Shown here: one piece after another, positions 22,042 through 30,189 of the stretch
Layout of the letters: each line of letters opens with the position of its first letter
Position numbering within the stretch: position 1 is the stretch's first letter
Assembly: GCF_044068515.1 (NCBI RefSeq)
Contig: NZ_JBIPKI010000017.1
Span: forward strand, 1-40,996
Source: Desulfurivibrio sp044068515
GTDB lineage: Bacteria > Desulfobacterota > Desulfobulbia > Desulfobulbales > Desulfurivibrionaceae
DNA: 40,996 nt
Reading direction: 5' to 3'
Notes under the pieces: model-generated
What the model was told of the DNA's origin: nothing
Database searches by the model: none
The model's input: the letters and a program-made list of their open reading frames with translations, nothing else
Made by a program: the position numbers and the translations under genes

Positions 22042-22848
22042 TCATTGTGAGGGAGCCTGGATCATTTCGGGCCGCGACGGTGCCAGCGGGAGGCGGGCAA
22101 CGAAGAACTCATAGGCATAGAAGCCGGAATAACGGCGGTGCAGTTCGGGTTCCTCGGCAAGTTGGTCGAGGATGGCCGAGGCTTCGGCATCGTTGGCATA
22201 TTTCCCTCGCAACTCCGCAATACGAGTCTCCATGGGAGTGTAGAAATCCTCCCACCAGGCTTCATCGGGCAGGGTGAAGTGTCCGACGAGCTCGAATCCG
22301 CACTCCTGGATCGCGGCCACATCATCTTCCAGCCATCCCATGGTCGGGTATTCCTGGTCGAATCCTGCCCTGACCTCCGGCGGAGGGTTCTTCCTGCGCC
22401 AGACCGCATCGGTGAAAGCAAGGTAGCCGCCGGGACGCAGCAAGCCATGGCAGACGTCAAGGGCCTTCCGCAGACCAATGTTGTAAAGCGCGCCTTCCGA
22501 CCAGATGAGGTCGAAGCTGCCCTGCGGCTGTCCCGGGTGGGCCATATCTCCAACGATTGCCCGGACCCGCCGGGCCAGACCGCGTTCGGGGATCGCCGCC
22601 TGCAGCCGTTCGATGCTCGGCGGATGACTGTCGATTGCCACGATGGAACCCGCCCCGACCAGTTCGGCGAGTTGGAGAGTTTGCCCGCCGACCCCGCACC
22701 CCAAATCGAGGATCGCGGGGGCTTGCGGCAGGTCGCGGCAAAGCCCAAGTGCTCTGGCCGCGCAAGCGCGATTACCGGGACCCTGCCGGGGCAGGCTTTC
22801 ATAGACCTCGAAGAAAATTTCCCAGAAACGCGGGTTGGCCTCGCTCAT
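22042..22848 (-). CDS. Class I SAM-dependent methyltransferase
   Basis: A 268-residue methyltransferase. Motif I is ILDLGCGVGGQTLQLAELVG (about 46-65), followed by the acidic IVAIDSHPPS loop, GDMAHP (motif III region) and FDLIWSEGALYNIG (motif IV). The C-terminal AWWEDFYTPMETRI block is found in a group of small-molecule methyltransferases of unknown substrate. The ATG at 22848 is chosen over an in-frame TTG three bases upstream. The ribosome site (GGGGT) is weak. Confidence 0.85.
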   Translation of the reverse strand: MSEANPRFWEIFFEVYESLPRQGPGNRACAARALGLCRDLPQAPAILDLGCGVGGQTLQLAELVGAGSIVAIDSHPPSIERLQAAIPERGLARRVRAIVGDMAHPGQPQGSFDLIWSEGALYNIGLRKALDVCHGLLRPGGYLAFTDAVWRRKNPPPEVRAGFDQEYPTMGWLEDDVAAIQECGFELVGHFTLPDEAWWEDFYTPMETRIAELRGKYANDAEASAILDQLAEEPELHRRYSGFYAYEFFVARLPLAPSRPEMIQAPSQ

Positions 22849-22901
22849 CAATCATTACCCCTATTGCCCTAGCCGGGCAGGATGATCAAAGACTATAATA
22901 T

Positions 22902-22926
22902 GAAAAGGGGTCTGAGCACTTTTCTC
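22902..22926. repeat. ggggtctgacccc-type hairpin, diverged copy
   Basis: GAAAAGGGGTCTGAGCACTT follows the family pattern, but its right arm has changed. It lies 21 bases after the aldo/keto reductase gene, in the gap before the methyltransferase. Confidence 0.6.
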
Positions 22927-22946
22927 TCGAGTTAGCTCAAGGGGCA

Positions 22947-23795
22947 CTAGCCGGCCAAGGATTCGATGGTGGCTAATTCATCCCGGTTGAGTTCCAGGTC
23001 GGCGCAGGCCAGGTCTTCCCGCATATGGGCGGGATCGGTCGTTCCGGTCAGGGGAAGGATCCCTGTGCCGAGCGCAAAGCGGAAAACTACTTGCGCCGGG
23101 GTGGCCCCCGTTCGTTCGACGATGGCGCCGAAAGCGGGTTCGCGGAAAATTTCGGGATTGGCAGTCAAGAGAGAAAAGCCCTGGTAAATAATCCCCTGCT
23201 CGCGGCAAAAATGGCGGACCTGACGATCCCAGCCGGTCCGGGCGAAACATCGATTCTGCACAAAAGCCGGGAGGATCGCGGCATTGCCGCAAAGCTCCTC
23301 CAGTTGCTCAAGGCTGACATTGCTTATTCCCAATAATTCCGTCTTTCCCTCTCGTTGGCACTCCTCCATGGCCCTCCAGGTTTGCCAATCGGTGCTGCTC
23401 AAGCCGTACGGGACGGAAGGGCCATGGAGAATAAAAGAGTCGAGATAGTCAATGCCAAGATGCTCCAAAGAGCTGGCCAGGGACTGTCTCACTTTGTCAG
23501 CCGGGGCAGCGGCTCGATCATAGGGAAGACGATGGTCCTGACCACGTTCTTCGGTGAATTTCGTTTGGATGAAAAGATCTTCCCGCTGCAGGTCTCCGGC
23601 GGCAAAAATTGTTTGCAGGGCGCGGCCGACTCCCGCTTCAAAATAGTGCTTGCGCTGGTTGGCCGTATCAATACCACGAAATCCCGCGGCGATGGCCTCC
23701 TCAACACAACGCGCGGTGCGCTCTTCTTTCCAGGCCGTGCCGTAAAGAAAACCCGGCACAACCTTTTGCCCGACCGTAAATTGAAATCGCTTCAT
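22947..23795 (-). CDS. Aldo/keto reductase
   Basis: A 282-residue NADPH-dependent oxidoreductase of the aldo/keto reductase superfamily. The catalytic Asp and Tyr lie in GFRGIDTANQRKHYFEAGVG (about 38-57), Lys in LFIQTKFTEE and His in SFILHGPSVPYG. The nucleotide-binding end carries the GTTDPAHMREDL pattern. Substrate is unknown; typical substrates are aldehydes or sugars. GAGGAG precedes the ATG. It lies 41 bases after the HtrA-like protease on the same strand, so the two are likely co-transcribed. Confidence 0.88.
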   Translation of the reverse strand: MKRFQFTVGQKVVPGFLYGTAWKEERTARCVEEAIAAGFRGIDTANQRKHYFEAGVGRALQTIFAAGDLQREDLFIQTKFTEERGQDHRLPYDRAAAPADKVRQSLASSLEHLGIDYLDSFILHGPSVPYGLSSTDWQTWRAMEECQREGKTELLGISNVSLEQLEELCGNAAILPAFVQNRCFARTGWDRQVRHFCREQGIIYQGFSLLTANPEIFREPAFGAIVERTGATPAQVVFRFALGTGILPLTGTTDPAHMREDLACADLELNRDELATIESLAG

Positions 23796-23836
23796 AAATT
23801 CTCCTCACCGGGGATGCCCCCTCCCTTCCCTGCCTG

Positions 23837-25039
23837 CTACTCCACCGCAACAACTTCGAGGGTCACTTCCACCTGGCGCATTTCTCCGTCGCGCCAGACC
23901 GTGAGCGTCACCACATCCCCGGCTTTGGCCCGCAGCACCAATTGCTGCAGATCGATAATCCGACGCATTTTTTCACCGTTGGCGGCAACGATGATGTCGC
24001 CGCCGACGGGCACGGTCAATCTGCCTATAGAAGCGGCGCCGGTGGGACCGATCAGCCCGGCCCGGTCGGCGGGGCCCCCGGGGCTGATATCGGTGATTAC
24101 AATACCGTGGGCGGGGAGATTCAACTCCCGCCGCAGCGGGGGAGGGAAATCCTCGACACTCAAGGCGGCGGACAATCCCAGGCGCGGCCGGTCCGGCAAC
24201 TCTGCCAACGCCGCCGCCACTCCGGAGAGACCGCCGGCCACCAGTGCATCCATGCTCTCCTTGAGCAGGTTAACCGGCACCGCGAACCCCACCCCGAGGA
24301 ACGAGCCGGGGCCGGAACCGGCGGCCAGGATGGCATTGTTGATGCCGATCACCTCCCCGTGGGCGTTAAACAGCGGCCCACCCGAGTTGCCGGGGTTGAT
24401 GGCCGCGTCGGTCTGAATAAACGGAATATCGATCCCGATCAGCCCGGGCCGCTCGCGCTCGATCGCCGATACCACCCCGGTGGTGACCGAAGAGTGCAGA
24501 CCAAAAGGACTGCCGATGGCAATCGCCTTCTCCCCGGCTTTGATCCCGGCCGAGTCACCCAGCGGCAGCGGCCCGACCTTGGGCCGATCTTCGGGATCAA
24601 TTATTTCCAGCAGCGCCAGATCGAAATCCGGATTGGCGCCGCGGACCCTGACAGGAAAAAACCGATCGGGATCTTCAATAAAGGAAACGGTAATGGTGGC
24701 CTCCGGCAGCAGGGCCAGCTCCGTCGCCCCCGGCTCCGGATCCTGCAGGGCGGCGGCCACCACGTGATAATTGGTGACGATCCGCCCCTCATCGTCGACC
24801 ACAAAGCCGCTGCCGCCCCCCTGATAGTCTTGCGGTTCCAGGGTGGGATGAATCAGGAACCCCTCCACCATCATATGCACCGCGACGACGCTCGGCCCAT
24901 AGCGGCTGACCACTTCGACGGTACTGATTTCGCCGCTGGCGGCGTAAGCCGGATTTGGCAGTCCGGGGCCGGCGATCTTCAGCAAGCAGACGAAGAGCAC
25001 CAGGGCGAGCAGCATCGGATATTGTTTATGGGTCAGCAT
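23837..25039 (-). CDS. HtrA/Deg-type periplasmic serine protease with PDZ domain
   Basis: A 400-residue protease. An N-terminal signal or membrane anchor (about 8-32, LLALVLFVCLLKIAGPG) precedes a trypsin-like domain with the catalytic triad His91 (TNYHVV), Asp139 (DFDLALL) and Ser218 (PGNSGGPL). A single PDZ domain follows (about 290-390, GIVITDISPGGPADRAGLIG). It should degrade or refold damaged envelope proteins in the periplasm. Length fits the one-PDZ DegS-like type. GGAGGA precedes the ATG. All catalytic residues are present. Confidence 0.9.
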   Translation of the reverse strand: MLTHKQYPMLLALVLFVCLLKIAGPGLPNPAYAASGEISTVEVVSRYGPSVVAVHMMVEGFLIHPTLEPQDYQGGGSGFVVDDEGRIVTNYHVVAAALQDPEPGATELALLPEATITVSFIEDPDRFFPVRVRGANPDFDLALLEIIDPEDRPKVGPLPLGDSAGIKAGEKAIAIGSPFGLHSSVTTGVVSAIERERPGLIGIDIPFIQTDAAINPGNSGGPLFNAHGEVIGINNAILAAGSGPGSFLGVGFAVPVNLLKESMDALVAGGLSGVAAALAELPDRPRLGLSAALSVEDFPPPLRRELNLPAHGIVITDISPGGPADRAGLIGPTGAASIGRLTVPVGGDIIVAANGEKMRRIIDLQQLVLRAKAGDVVTLTVWRDGEMRQVEVTLEVVAVE

Positions 25040-25172
25040 GGCGAGTCCTCCGGTCGGAGTTCAAATCGATCTAAGCACAGCAACGGAAAAAATGATCCCC
25101 GTCTGCGATAGCAGTTGCGTGATAGCGGTCTTCTCATGCCCTTCCCCTTCCCTTACATGCCCGATCTCGAAC

Positions 25173-25197
25173 GAAAATGGGTCTGCCCCCTTTTCTG
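25173..25197. repeat. ggggtctgacccc-type hairpin, copy
   Basis: GAAAATGGGTCTGCCCCCTT followed by TTCTG is a member of the dispersed family. It lies 44 bases after the small exported-protein gene on the minus strand. Confidence 0.65.
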
Positions 25198-25240
25198 CCA
25201 GGTAGCCGCTGTTCCAACAACTCCGATCTTTCTATTATGG

Positions 25241-25498
25241 TTACTTTCTGTTTTCCTCCCCTCCGAACCAACCTCCCTCGGGTGGTCCGCAACGGCTAAT
25301 GGCCGAATCCCGCGCCTCCATCATCCGGTCGTAGCGGTCCCGCCACCCCTCATGTTGGGGTAAGTTATTTCCCTGGGCGACCACTTGGGGCGGCGGTGGG
25401 GTTGGGGCTCTCTTCTCTACCCCGGGCAGGGCCCATGCCGGTATGGTCAGCGCCAGAACAATCGGTAGAGTGAGCAAGGCTGCTTTCAGGGTCTTCAT
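25241..25498 (-). CDS. Small exported protein of unknown function
   Basis: An 85-residue protein with a clear signal peptide (about 1-23, LKAALLTLPIVLALTIPAWA), a proline-rich segment (KRAPTPPPPQVV) and a charged C-terminal part with WRDRYDRMMEARDSAI. AAGGAG lies 8 bases before the ATG, supporting translation. No domain is recognised. It is expected to be periplasmic, in the gap between the protease and hsdR, with repeat elements on both sides. Confidence 0.65.
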   Translation of the reverse strand: MKTLKAALLTLPIVLALTIPAWALPGVEKRAPTPPPPQVVAQGNNLPQHEGWRDRYDRMMEARDSAISRCGPPEGGWFGGEENRK

Positions 25499-25557
25499 TC
25501 TGGTTAGCTCCTTGGGGGTATCACTTCCCCCTTGTCAGTCTTAATTCTTGAGAATGT

Positions 25558-25651
25558 TCAAAGGGGTCTGACCCCTTTTCTGTTCTCTTTTCTGTTTATC
25601 CCTGGGGAGAAAATGGTGTCTGACCCCAATTTTTCTGACCCCAATTTTTCC
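25558..25651. repeat. Cluster of ggggtctgacccc-type repeats at the 3' end of hsdR
   Basis: A near-perfect hairpin TCAAAGGGGTCTGACCCCTT (25558-25577) is followed by a diverged, partly duplicated copy at 25610-25651 (ggtgtctgaccccaattttt, then ctgaccccaattttt). The second copy lies inside the last codons of hsdR and spells its C-terminus NWGQKNWGQTPF. Confidence 0.8.
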
Positions 25652-28600
25652 GGGCCTGCTGGTATTGCTTGAAATTCTCGGCCTGTTCGAAGATTTCCCG
25701 GTAAACTTCGTCGCGGTCCACCGGGGGGTAGCCGTGCTTGGCCAGGACCAGGATCAGGTCCACCTTGAGTTCGGCCTTGATGTCCGCCCGCTGGTTCCAG
25801 TCGGTGTATCTGACCTTGTCGTCCACCACCAGCTTGACCGCTTTGGCCAGGGCGAGCAGCTTATCCTCGGGGTAGCTGAAGTCGTATTTGATCATCAGAT
25901 CCTTGAGGATGTCGTAGAAGGCTTTCTCTTCCAGGTCGATGCCTAAATCGGCGAAGGAGTCGCGCTCCTTTTTCAGGGCCTGGATCAGGTCGATGATCTC
26001 GGCGGAAAAATCCTCCAGCACGTTGCCGACCAGCACGTCCTCTTCCTTGCGCTGGTTGTAAACATCCACCAGGGCCTTGAACTTCCTGGCAAAATCGAGC
26101 CCCCGGGTCTTGTTGACCTGCTTGAAGTCGGCGATCGCCCGGGCCAGCAGTTGCTGCAGGAGCTTGATTTTGGTGTTGGGGAGCTTGATCTTCTCGATCC
26201 GGGCCAGGTAGTCGTCGGCGAAGATATCGATTTCGCCGGCCTTATCTTCCCCCAGCTTGAAAATTTCCTCCACCCCCGCGCTCTGCAGGGCCTCGCCGAT
26301 CAGCTCCCGCACCCGGGCGTTCATCCGGGCGGTATCCGGGGCATCCCCTTTGGTCAGCTTGAAAACGATGGAGCGCACCGCCAGGTAGAAGTGAATCCGG
26401 TCGCGCTCCTCCCGGCTCAGCTCCTCCGAGCCGCTGCAGATGTCGTAGGCGGCCTTGAGGCGCTTGACCAGGCGCATGAAGCGCTTTTCGATCTGGTCGG
26501 TAATCTGCACATACTCCGCCGCCTGGTTGAGGCAATTGAGCTGCGCCACCGGGCTGCCCCGGAAATAGGTTAAGCGATCACGGGGCACCGCATCTTGCGG
26601 CGATCGAGCCGGCTCACCTACTGATGTACGCTTTACCGTCTCGCTTGCCGCAACCTGCGGCACCCCGTGACCGCTTACCCCGTCGACCCCGTGATCAGTT
26701 ACGAAATAGGGGGTGGTGTCGAAGCGATGGAAGATCCGGCCCAGCAGGTCGAGGTGGTCCCTGACCACCACCAGCGACTGTCCGATCTCCTCGATGTTCT
26801 GCCGGTCGGCCTGGTTGTAGTGGGCCAGGGCCAGGTTCATCTGCTTCTTGATCCCGATATAGTCCACCACCAGCCCCTTCTCCTTGCCCGCGTAGCGGCG
26901 GTTGACCCGCGAGATGGTCTGGATCAGGTTGTGGCGCTGGATCGGCTTGTCGATATAGATGGTGTCCAGAAAGGGCACGTCGAAGCCGGTGAGCCACATA
27001 TCGACCACGATGGCGATCTTGAAGTTGGACTCCGGCTGCTTGAACTGGCGGTCCAGCTCCTTGCGGTACTCCGGGGTGCCCAGCAGGTCGTAGAGCTCTT
27101 TGGGGTCGTCCGGGCTCCTGGTCATGATCAGCTTGACCCGCTCCATGGGCTTGATCTCCCGCCGCTCGGCCGCGCTCAATTCCGCCCCTTCGCCGCCGGC
27201 CCGCGCCCGGTTCCACTCCGGCCGCAGGGCGATCAGCTCCCGCCACAGGGCGTAGGCGATCTCGCGCTTGCTGCAGACGAACATTGCCTTGCCCATTACG
27301 CTGGCGCCCTCCTCCAGCCGCCGCTGGTAGTGGTGGACAAAATCCACCGCCAGGGCCCGAATCCGGTCCGGGTCGCCCAGGATGGCGTGCATCCGGGCGC
27401 TGGCCTTCTTGCTCTCCTCGATCTGGTAGTCGCTGGCCCCCTCCTCGGCGCACTTGGCGTAATAGGCCTCGATCTCTTCGAGCTTGCCGTTGTCCAGGAT
27501 CACCTTGGCCGCCCGCCCCTCATAGACGATGCGCACGGTGATCTCGTCCTTCACCGACTCGGTCATGGTGTAGGCATCGACCACCGGGCCGAAGACATCC
27601 AGGGTGGCGTCGATTGGGGTGCCGGTGAAGCCGACATAGGTGGCATTGGGCAGGGAATCGTGCAGGTACTTGGCAAAGCCGAAGGTGCGCTTGACTCCGT
27701 TTTCGGTCAGCCGCACCTTCTGGTCGAGATTGACCTGGCTGCGATGGGCCTCATCAGAGATGCAGATGATATTGGCCCGGTCGCTGAGCAGTCGGGTATC
27801 CTCGGTGAACTTCTGCACCGTGGTCAGAAAGACCCCGCCGCTGTTGCGGCCCTTGAGCAGCTCCCGCAAGCGGGCCCGGCTCTCGACGCTGATCACCGTC
27901 TGGTCGCCGATATAGCCCTTGGCGTTGGTGAACTGGTGGGCGAGCTGGGCATCGAGATCGGTGCGGTCGGTGATCAGCACGATGGTCGGGCTCTCGAACT
28001 CCAGGCTCTTCATCAGCAGCCGGGTGAGAAAGAGCATGGTGAAGCTCTTGCCGCAGCCGGTGGCGCCGAAGTAGGTGCCGCCCTTGCCGTCGCCCCCCGT
28101 GCCGTCCGGCAGCTTCCGGTGGGCCAGGATATTTTGGTAGAGTTTGGTCGCCGCGTAGAACTGGGGATAGCGGCAGACCACCTTCTCCTCGCGCTTGGAG
28201 ACATCGGGGAAGTAGATGAAGTGGCGGATCACCTGGCGCAGCCGGTCCTGGTCGAACAGCCCGGCGATCATGGTATGGAGGGCGTTGATCCCGTCCTGGT
28301 CGATGGTTTCCTCGCCGCTGACCTTGCGCCAGGTATAGAAAAACTCGTAGGGGGCGAACAGCGAGCCCAGCCGGCTGTTGACCCCGTCGCTGATCACGCA
28401 GAGGGCGTTGTACTTCATCAGCTCGGGAATCGCCCGGACATAGCGGGTGGTCAGTTGGACGTAGGCATCGTGAATGGTGGCCTCTTCCCGGATGGCGCTC
28501 TTGAACTCGAAGACCACCAGGGGCAGGCCGTTGAGGTAGAGCACGGCATCGGGAATCCGCTTTTCGTGGCCGACCACCTCCAACTGGCTGACCAGCCGGT

Positions 28601-29021
28601 AGATATTGCCGTCGGCCCGGTAGGCGGGCGACTGCTCCCCCGTCAGGGTCTCCACCTCGCCGGGGCGGGGGAGGCGCTGGGCGGGCAGCCCGGCGTAATC
28701 GATCAGTTGGATGTAAAGATCCTTGCGGCTGCGATCCTCGCGCTTGAGCAGAAAACCGTCGGCCACCAGCCGGTGGATGGTCCGGTTGGATTCATAAAGA
28801 TCAAGGGCCGGCAGCCGTTCCAGCCGGCGGCAGATGGAAGCAATCTCGCCGGCGGTGATCCCCTCGTCGCCGTGACGGCGGGCCAGAAACTCGCCCAGAT
28901 CGTCCCGCAGCAGAACCTCGTCAGACCGCCGCGCCAGCGCCTCGCCCTTAAAGTGCGGGTAACCCTGCTCCCCCAGCAGGGTGATGATCGCCTGTTCCAG
29001 CTTGGCTTCATTAAAGGTCAC
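25596..29021 (-). CDS. hsdR: Type I restriction enzyme R subunit, with an in-frame repeat insertion
   Basis: A 1141-residue motor and nuclease subunit. The N-terminal PD-(D/E)xK nuclease has Asp158 and ExK at 172-174 (VVFEFKSA). The helicase core follows with Walker A GATGCGKS (319-326), DEAH box (423-426), YVGFTGTPID and motif VI QTISRVNRRYAGKEKG. The C-terminal part carries the assembly region (QAAEYVQITDQIEKRFMRLV). Residues about 771-817 are an insertion: the normal join PYF-RGSP is split by 47 codons from a palindromic repeat. The last dozen residues come from another repeat. The start is GTG with GGGGTGAGG upstream. Whether the enzyme still works is uncertain. It pairs with hsdM and hsdS, but two toxin-antitoxin pairs lie between. 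Confidence 0.92.
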   Translation of the reverse strand: MTFNEAKLEQAIITLLGEQGYPHFKGEALARRSDEVLLRDDLGEFLARRHGDEGITAGEIASICRRLERLPALDLYESNRTIHRLVADGFLLKREDRSRKDLYIQLIDYAGLPAQRLPRPGEVETLTGEQSPAYRADGNIYRLVSQLEVVGHEKRIPDAVLYLNGLPLVVFEFKSAIREEATIHDAYVQLTTRYVRAIPELMKYNALCVISDGVNSRLGSLFAPYEFFYTWRKVSGEETIDQDGINALHTMIAGLFDQDRLRQVIRHFIYFPDVSKREEKVVCRYPQFYAATKLYQNILAHRKLPDGTGGDGKGGTYFGATGCGKSFTMLFLTRLLMKSLEFESPTIVLITDRTDLDAQLAHQFTNAKGYIGDQTVISVESRARLRELLKGRNSGGVFLTTVQKFTEDTRLLSDRANIICISDEAHRSQVNLDQKVRLTENGVKRTFGFAKYLHDSLPNATYVGFTGTPIDATLDVFGPVVDAYTMTESVKDEITVRIVYEGRAAKVILDNGKLEEIEAYYAKCAEEGASDYQIEESKKASARMHAILGDPDRIRALAVDFVHHYQRRLEEGASVMGKAMFVCSKREIAYALWRELIALRPEWNRARAGGEGAELSAAERREIKPMERVKLIMTRSPDDPKELYDLLGTPEYRKELDRQFKQPESNFKIAIVVDMWLTGFDVPFLDTIYIDKPIQRHNLIQTISRVNRRYAGKEKGLVVDYIGIKKQMNLALAHYNQADRQNIEEIGQSLVVVRDHLDLLGRIFHRFDTTPYFVTDHGVDGVSGHGVPQVAASETVKRTSVGEPARSPQDAVPRDRLTYFRGSPVAQLNCLNQAAEYVQITDQIEKRFMRLVKRLKAAYDICSGSEELSREERDRIHFYLAVRSIVFKLTKGDAPDTARMNARVRELIGEALQSAGVEEIFKLGEDKAGEIDIFADDYLARIEKIKLPNTKIKLLQQLLARAIADFKQVNKTRGLDFARKFKALVDVYNQRKEEDVLVGNVLEDFSAEIIDLIQALKKERDSFADLGIDLEEKAFYDILKDLMIKYDFSYPEDKLLALAKAVKLVVDDKVRYTDWNQRADIKAELKVDLILVLAKHGYPPVDRDEVYREIFEQAENFKQYQQARKNWGQKNWGQTPFSPQG
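26562..26709. mobile_element. Palindromic miniature element inserted in hsdR
   Basis: A 134-bp palindromic unit (26569-26702) is flanked by direct repeats GAAATAG (26562-26568 and 26703-26709). Removing 141 bp restores an uninterrupted hsdR reading TTPYFRGSP. Arms include GATCACGGGGCACCGC and GCGGCACCCCGTGACC. A second copy is at 21350-21485. It has no coding capacity of its own, so it would need an enzyme in trans to move. Confidence 0.85.
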
Positions 29022-29157
29022 GCCTCACCCCTTGCTCTAACATTATCAATGGTTACGCCGATAGAACGTCAGAAATTCTCGGGGCGAGGGCACGTTCACT
29101 CCCTGGCAGGATTCGGCGGGAAAGTGCGCGTGGTTGGCTGACGGACATAACCGGCCC

Positions 29158-29607
29158 CTACTTCCAATCGCTCTTGCTTGCCGTCATCAAGCCTTCCCAG
29201 TCATCCGGAGGATTACCGCGTTGCAGCATTTTCTGGAAGACGGCGTAAGGATCGGTTTTGCTGCCCGCAGAGCGGAGGGTGTGCTGGTCGTTGACCCAGG
29301 CAAAAATGATGATCCTGACGATGGAATCAAAGCGGAAAAACAAGCGGAAGCGCCGACCGATTTTGGCCCGGCGCCAATGCCGGAAGGACGGCCCCAAGGT
29401 GTTGCCCTGACGATATTTCTCGTGGCCGGGATCACTGGGTATTGCGTCCATGATCAGGTGCGCCAGGGTGTTGAACAGCCGCACGTTGGCGTTGGAAGTA
29501 AAACCGGCGGGGTCATTATCCTTGGCGCGGGCGGCAGCGGTCTCGAGTTTCCGGAGCTGCTCAATCAGGCAGATGTGAAATAGCAGGTTCCAGCCGTGCC
29601 GCTGCAT
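29158..29607 (-). CDS. yhaV: YhaV-family toxin (ribonuclease)
   Basis: A 149-residue protein matching YhaV, the toxin of the PrlF-YhaV type II system: NLLFHICLIEQLRKLE at the start, then RQGNTLGPSFRHWRRAK, RRFRLFFRF, IIIFAWVNDQHTLRSAGSKT and PYAVFQKMLQRGNPPDDWEG. Known YhaV cleaves RNA and inhibits growth. Its ATG (29607-29605) overlaps the antitoxin stop as TGATG, so translation is coupled; a GTG one codon upstream is an alternative. All conserved blocks are present, so it is probably active. It lies between hsdS and hsdR. Confidence 0.9.
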   Translation of the reverse strand: MQRHGWNLLFHICLIEQLRKLETAAARAKDNDPAGFTSNANVRLFNTLAHLIMDAIPSDPGHEKYRQGNTLGPSFRHWRRAKIGRRFRLFFRFDSIVRIIIFAWVNDQHTLRSAGSKTDPYAVFQKMLQRGNPPDDWEGLMTASKSDWK

Positions 29608-29927
29608 CACAGGGCCACATCGCCCGTGATCTCTTCCTCCGAATCGACGGAACGCCCGGTGGCCGCGAGGAGGGAGCGGGCCAGATCGTCAGGCAGCGCG
29701 TCAAGGTGTTTGCCGGCCCGGATCTCCTTCTCCAGTAAGGAGAGAAAGCCGGCGATGGCCGGATCCTCGTGGGAAGCAGCTTCCGCCCGGCTGACCACCA
29801 CTTGGGAACCGACCAGATCAAAGGCGACTTTGCCGCCTAAATCCACCCCCAGCGCCTGCCGGATCGGTTTCGGTAAGGTAATCTGCCCCTTGGCGGTAAT
29901 GGTGGCGACTTGGTGAATGGCTGGCAT
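29607..29927 (-). CDS. prlF: PrlF-family antitoxin
   Basis: A 106-residue antitoxin with an N-terminal AbrB/SpoVT swapped-hairpin DNA-binding domain (about 5-50, VATITAKGQITLPKPIRQAL, GGKVAFDLVGSQVVV) and a C-terminal acidic tail (EKEIRAGKHLDALPDDLARS) that would bind the toxin. Overlap with the toxin gene, gene order and sequence all match PrlF-YhaV. A palindrome in its promoter (29962-29975) is a likely operator. AAGGAG precedes the ATG. Confidence 0.9.
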   Translation of the reverse strand: MPAIHQVATITAKGQITLPKPIRQALGVDLGGKVAFDLVGSQVVVSRAEAASHEDPAIAGFLSLLEKEIRAGKHLDALPDDLARSLLAATGRSVDSEEEITGDVAL

Positions 29928-29950
29928 GGCGTTACTCCTTCGTTTGTTTT

Positions 29951-29985
29951 ACAACAAAAGTAAGGAATATTCCTTTCGTTGTCAA
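29951..29985 (-). promoter_or_regulatory. prlF-yhaV promoter with central operator palindrome
   Basis: On the minus strand TTGACA (29985-29980) and TACTTT (29962-29957) are 17 bases apart. The perfect palindrome AAGGAATATTCCTT (29962-29975) fills most of the spacer, and ACAAC (29951-29955) and GTTGT (29978-29982) mirror each other outside it. PrlF binding there would block polymerase. Confidence 0.75.
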
Positions 29986-30061
29986 GTTAAACATTCAGCG
30001 TCGTTCCACTGTCCACCTCTACAAGTTTTTTCGCATCGGGGTTGTTGAAACCCTTACCATA

Positions 30062-30100
30062 AATACAACCGCGATCAAAAGGAGATTCGCGGTTTGTATT
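30062..30100. repeat. Hairpin between divergent toxin-antitoxin promoters
   Basis: AATACAACCGCGA (30062-30074) pairs with TCGCGGTTTGTATT (30087-30100) with one bulged base and a 12-base loop. It lies midway between prlF-yhaV (minus) and the HigBA-like pair (plus). It may be a terminator against read-through, a small RNA, or an operator. Confidence 0.6.
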
Positions 30101-30158
30101 ATCATCCCCTATCGAATACATTCCGTATATCCGGCAAGAACTGCATGTCGGCGGCGTC

Positions 30159-30185
30159 TTGACTTATACTCATAAAAGGTATATT
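30159..30185 (+). promoter_or_regulatory. Possible promoter of the HigBA-like pair
   Basis: TTGACT (30159-30164) and TATATT (30180-30185) are 15 bases apart, slightly short. The mirrored pentamers TATAC and GTATA in the spacer and -10 could be an operator. The ATG of the toxin remnant is 4 bases after the -10 box, so the transcript would be nearly leaderless. Confidence 0.45.
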
Positions 30186-30189
30186 AATT

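Noticed and set aside
26667..29141. An 824-codon open frame on the plus strand
   Set aside because: It is entirely antisense to hsdR, whose motifs are clear. The plus-strand product has no domain and the composition of a GC-rich shadow frame.
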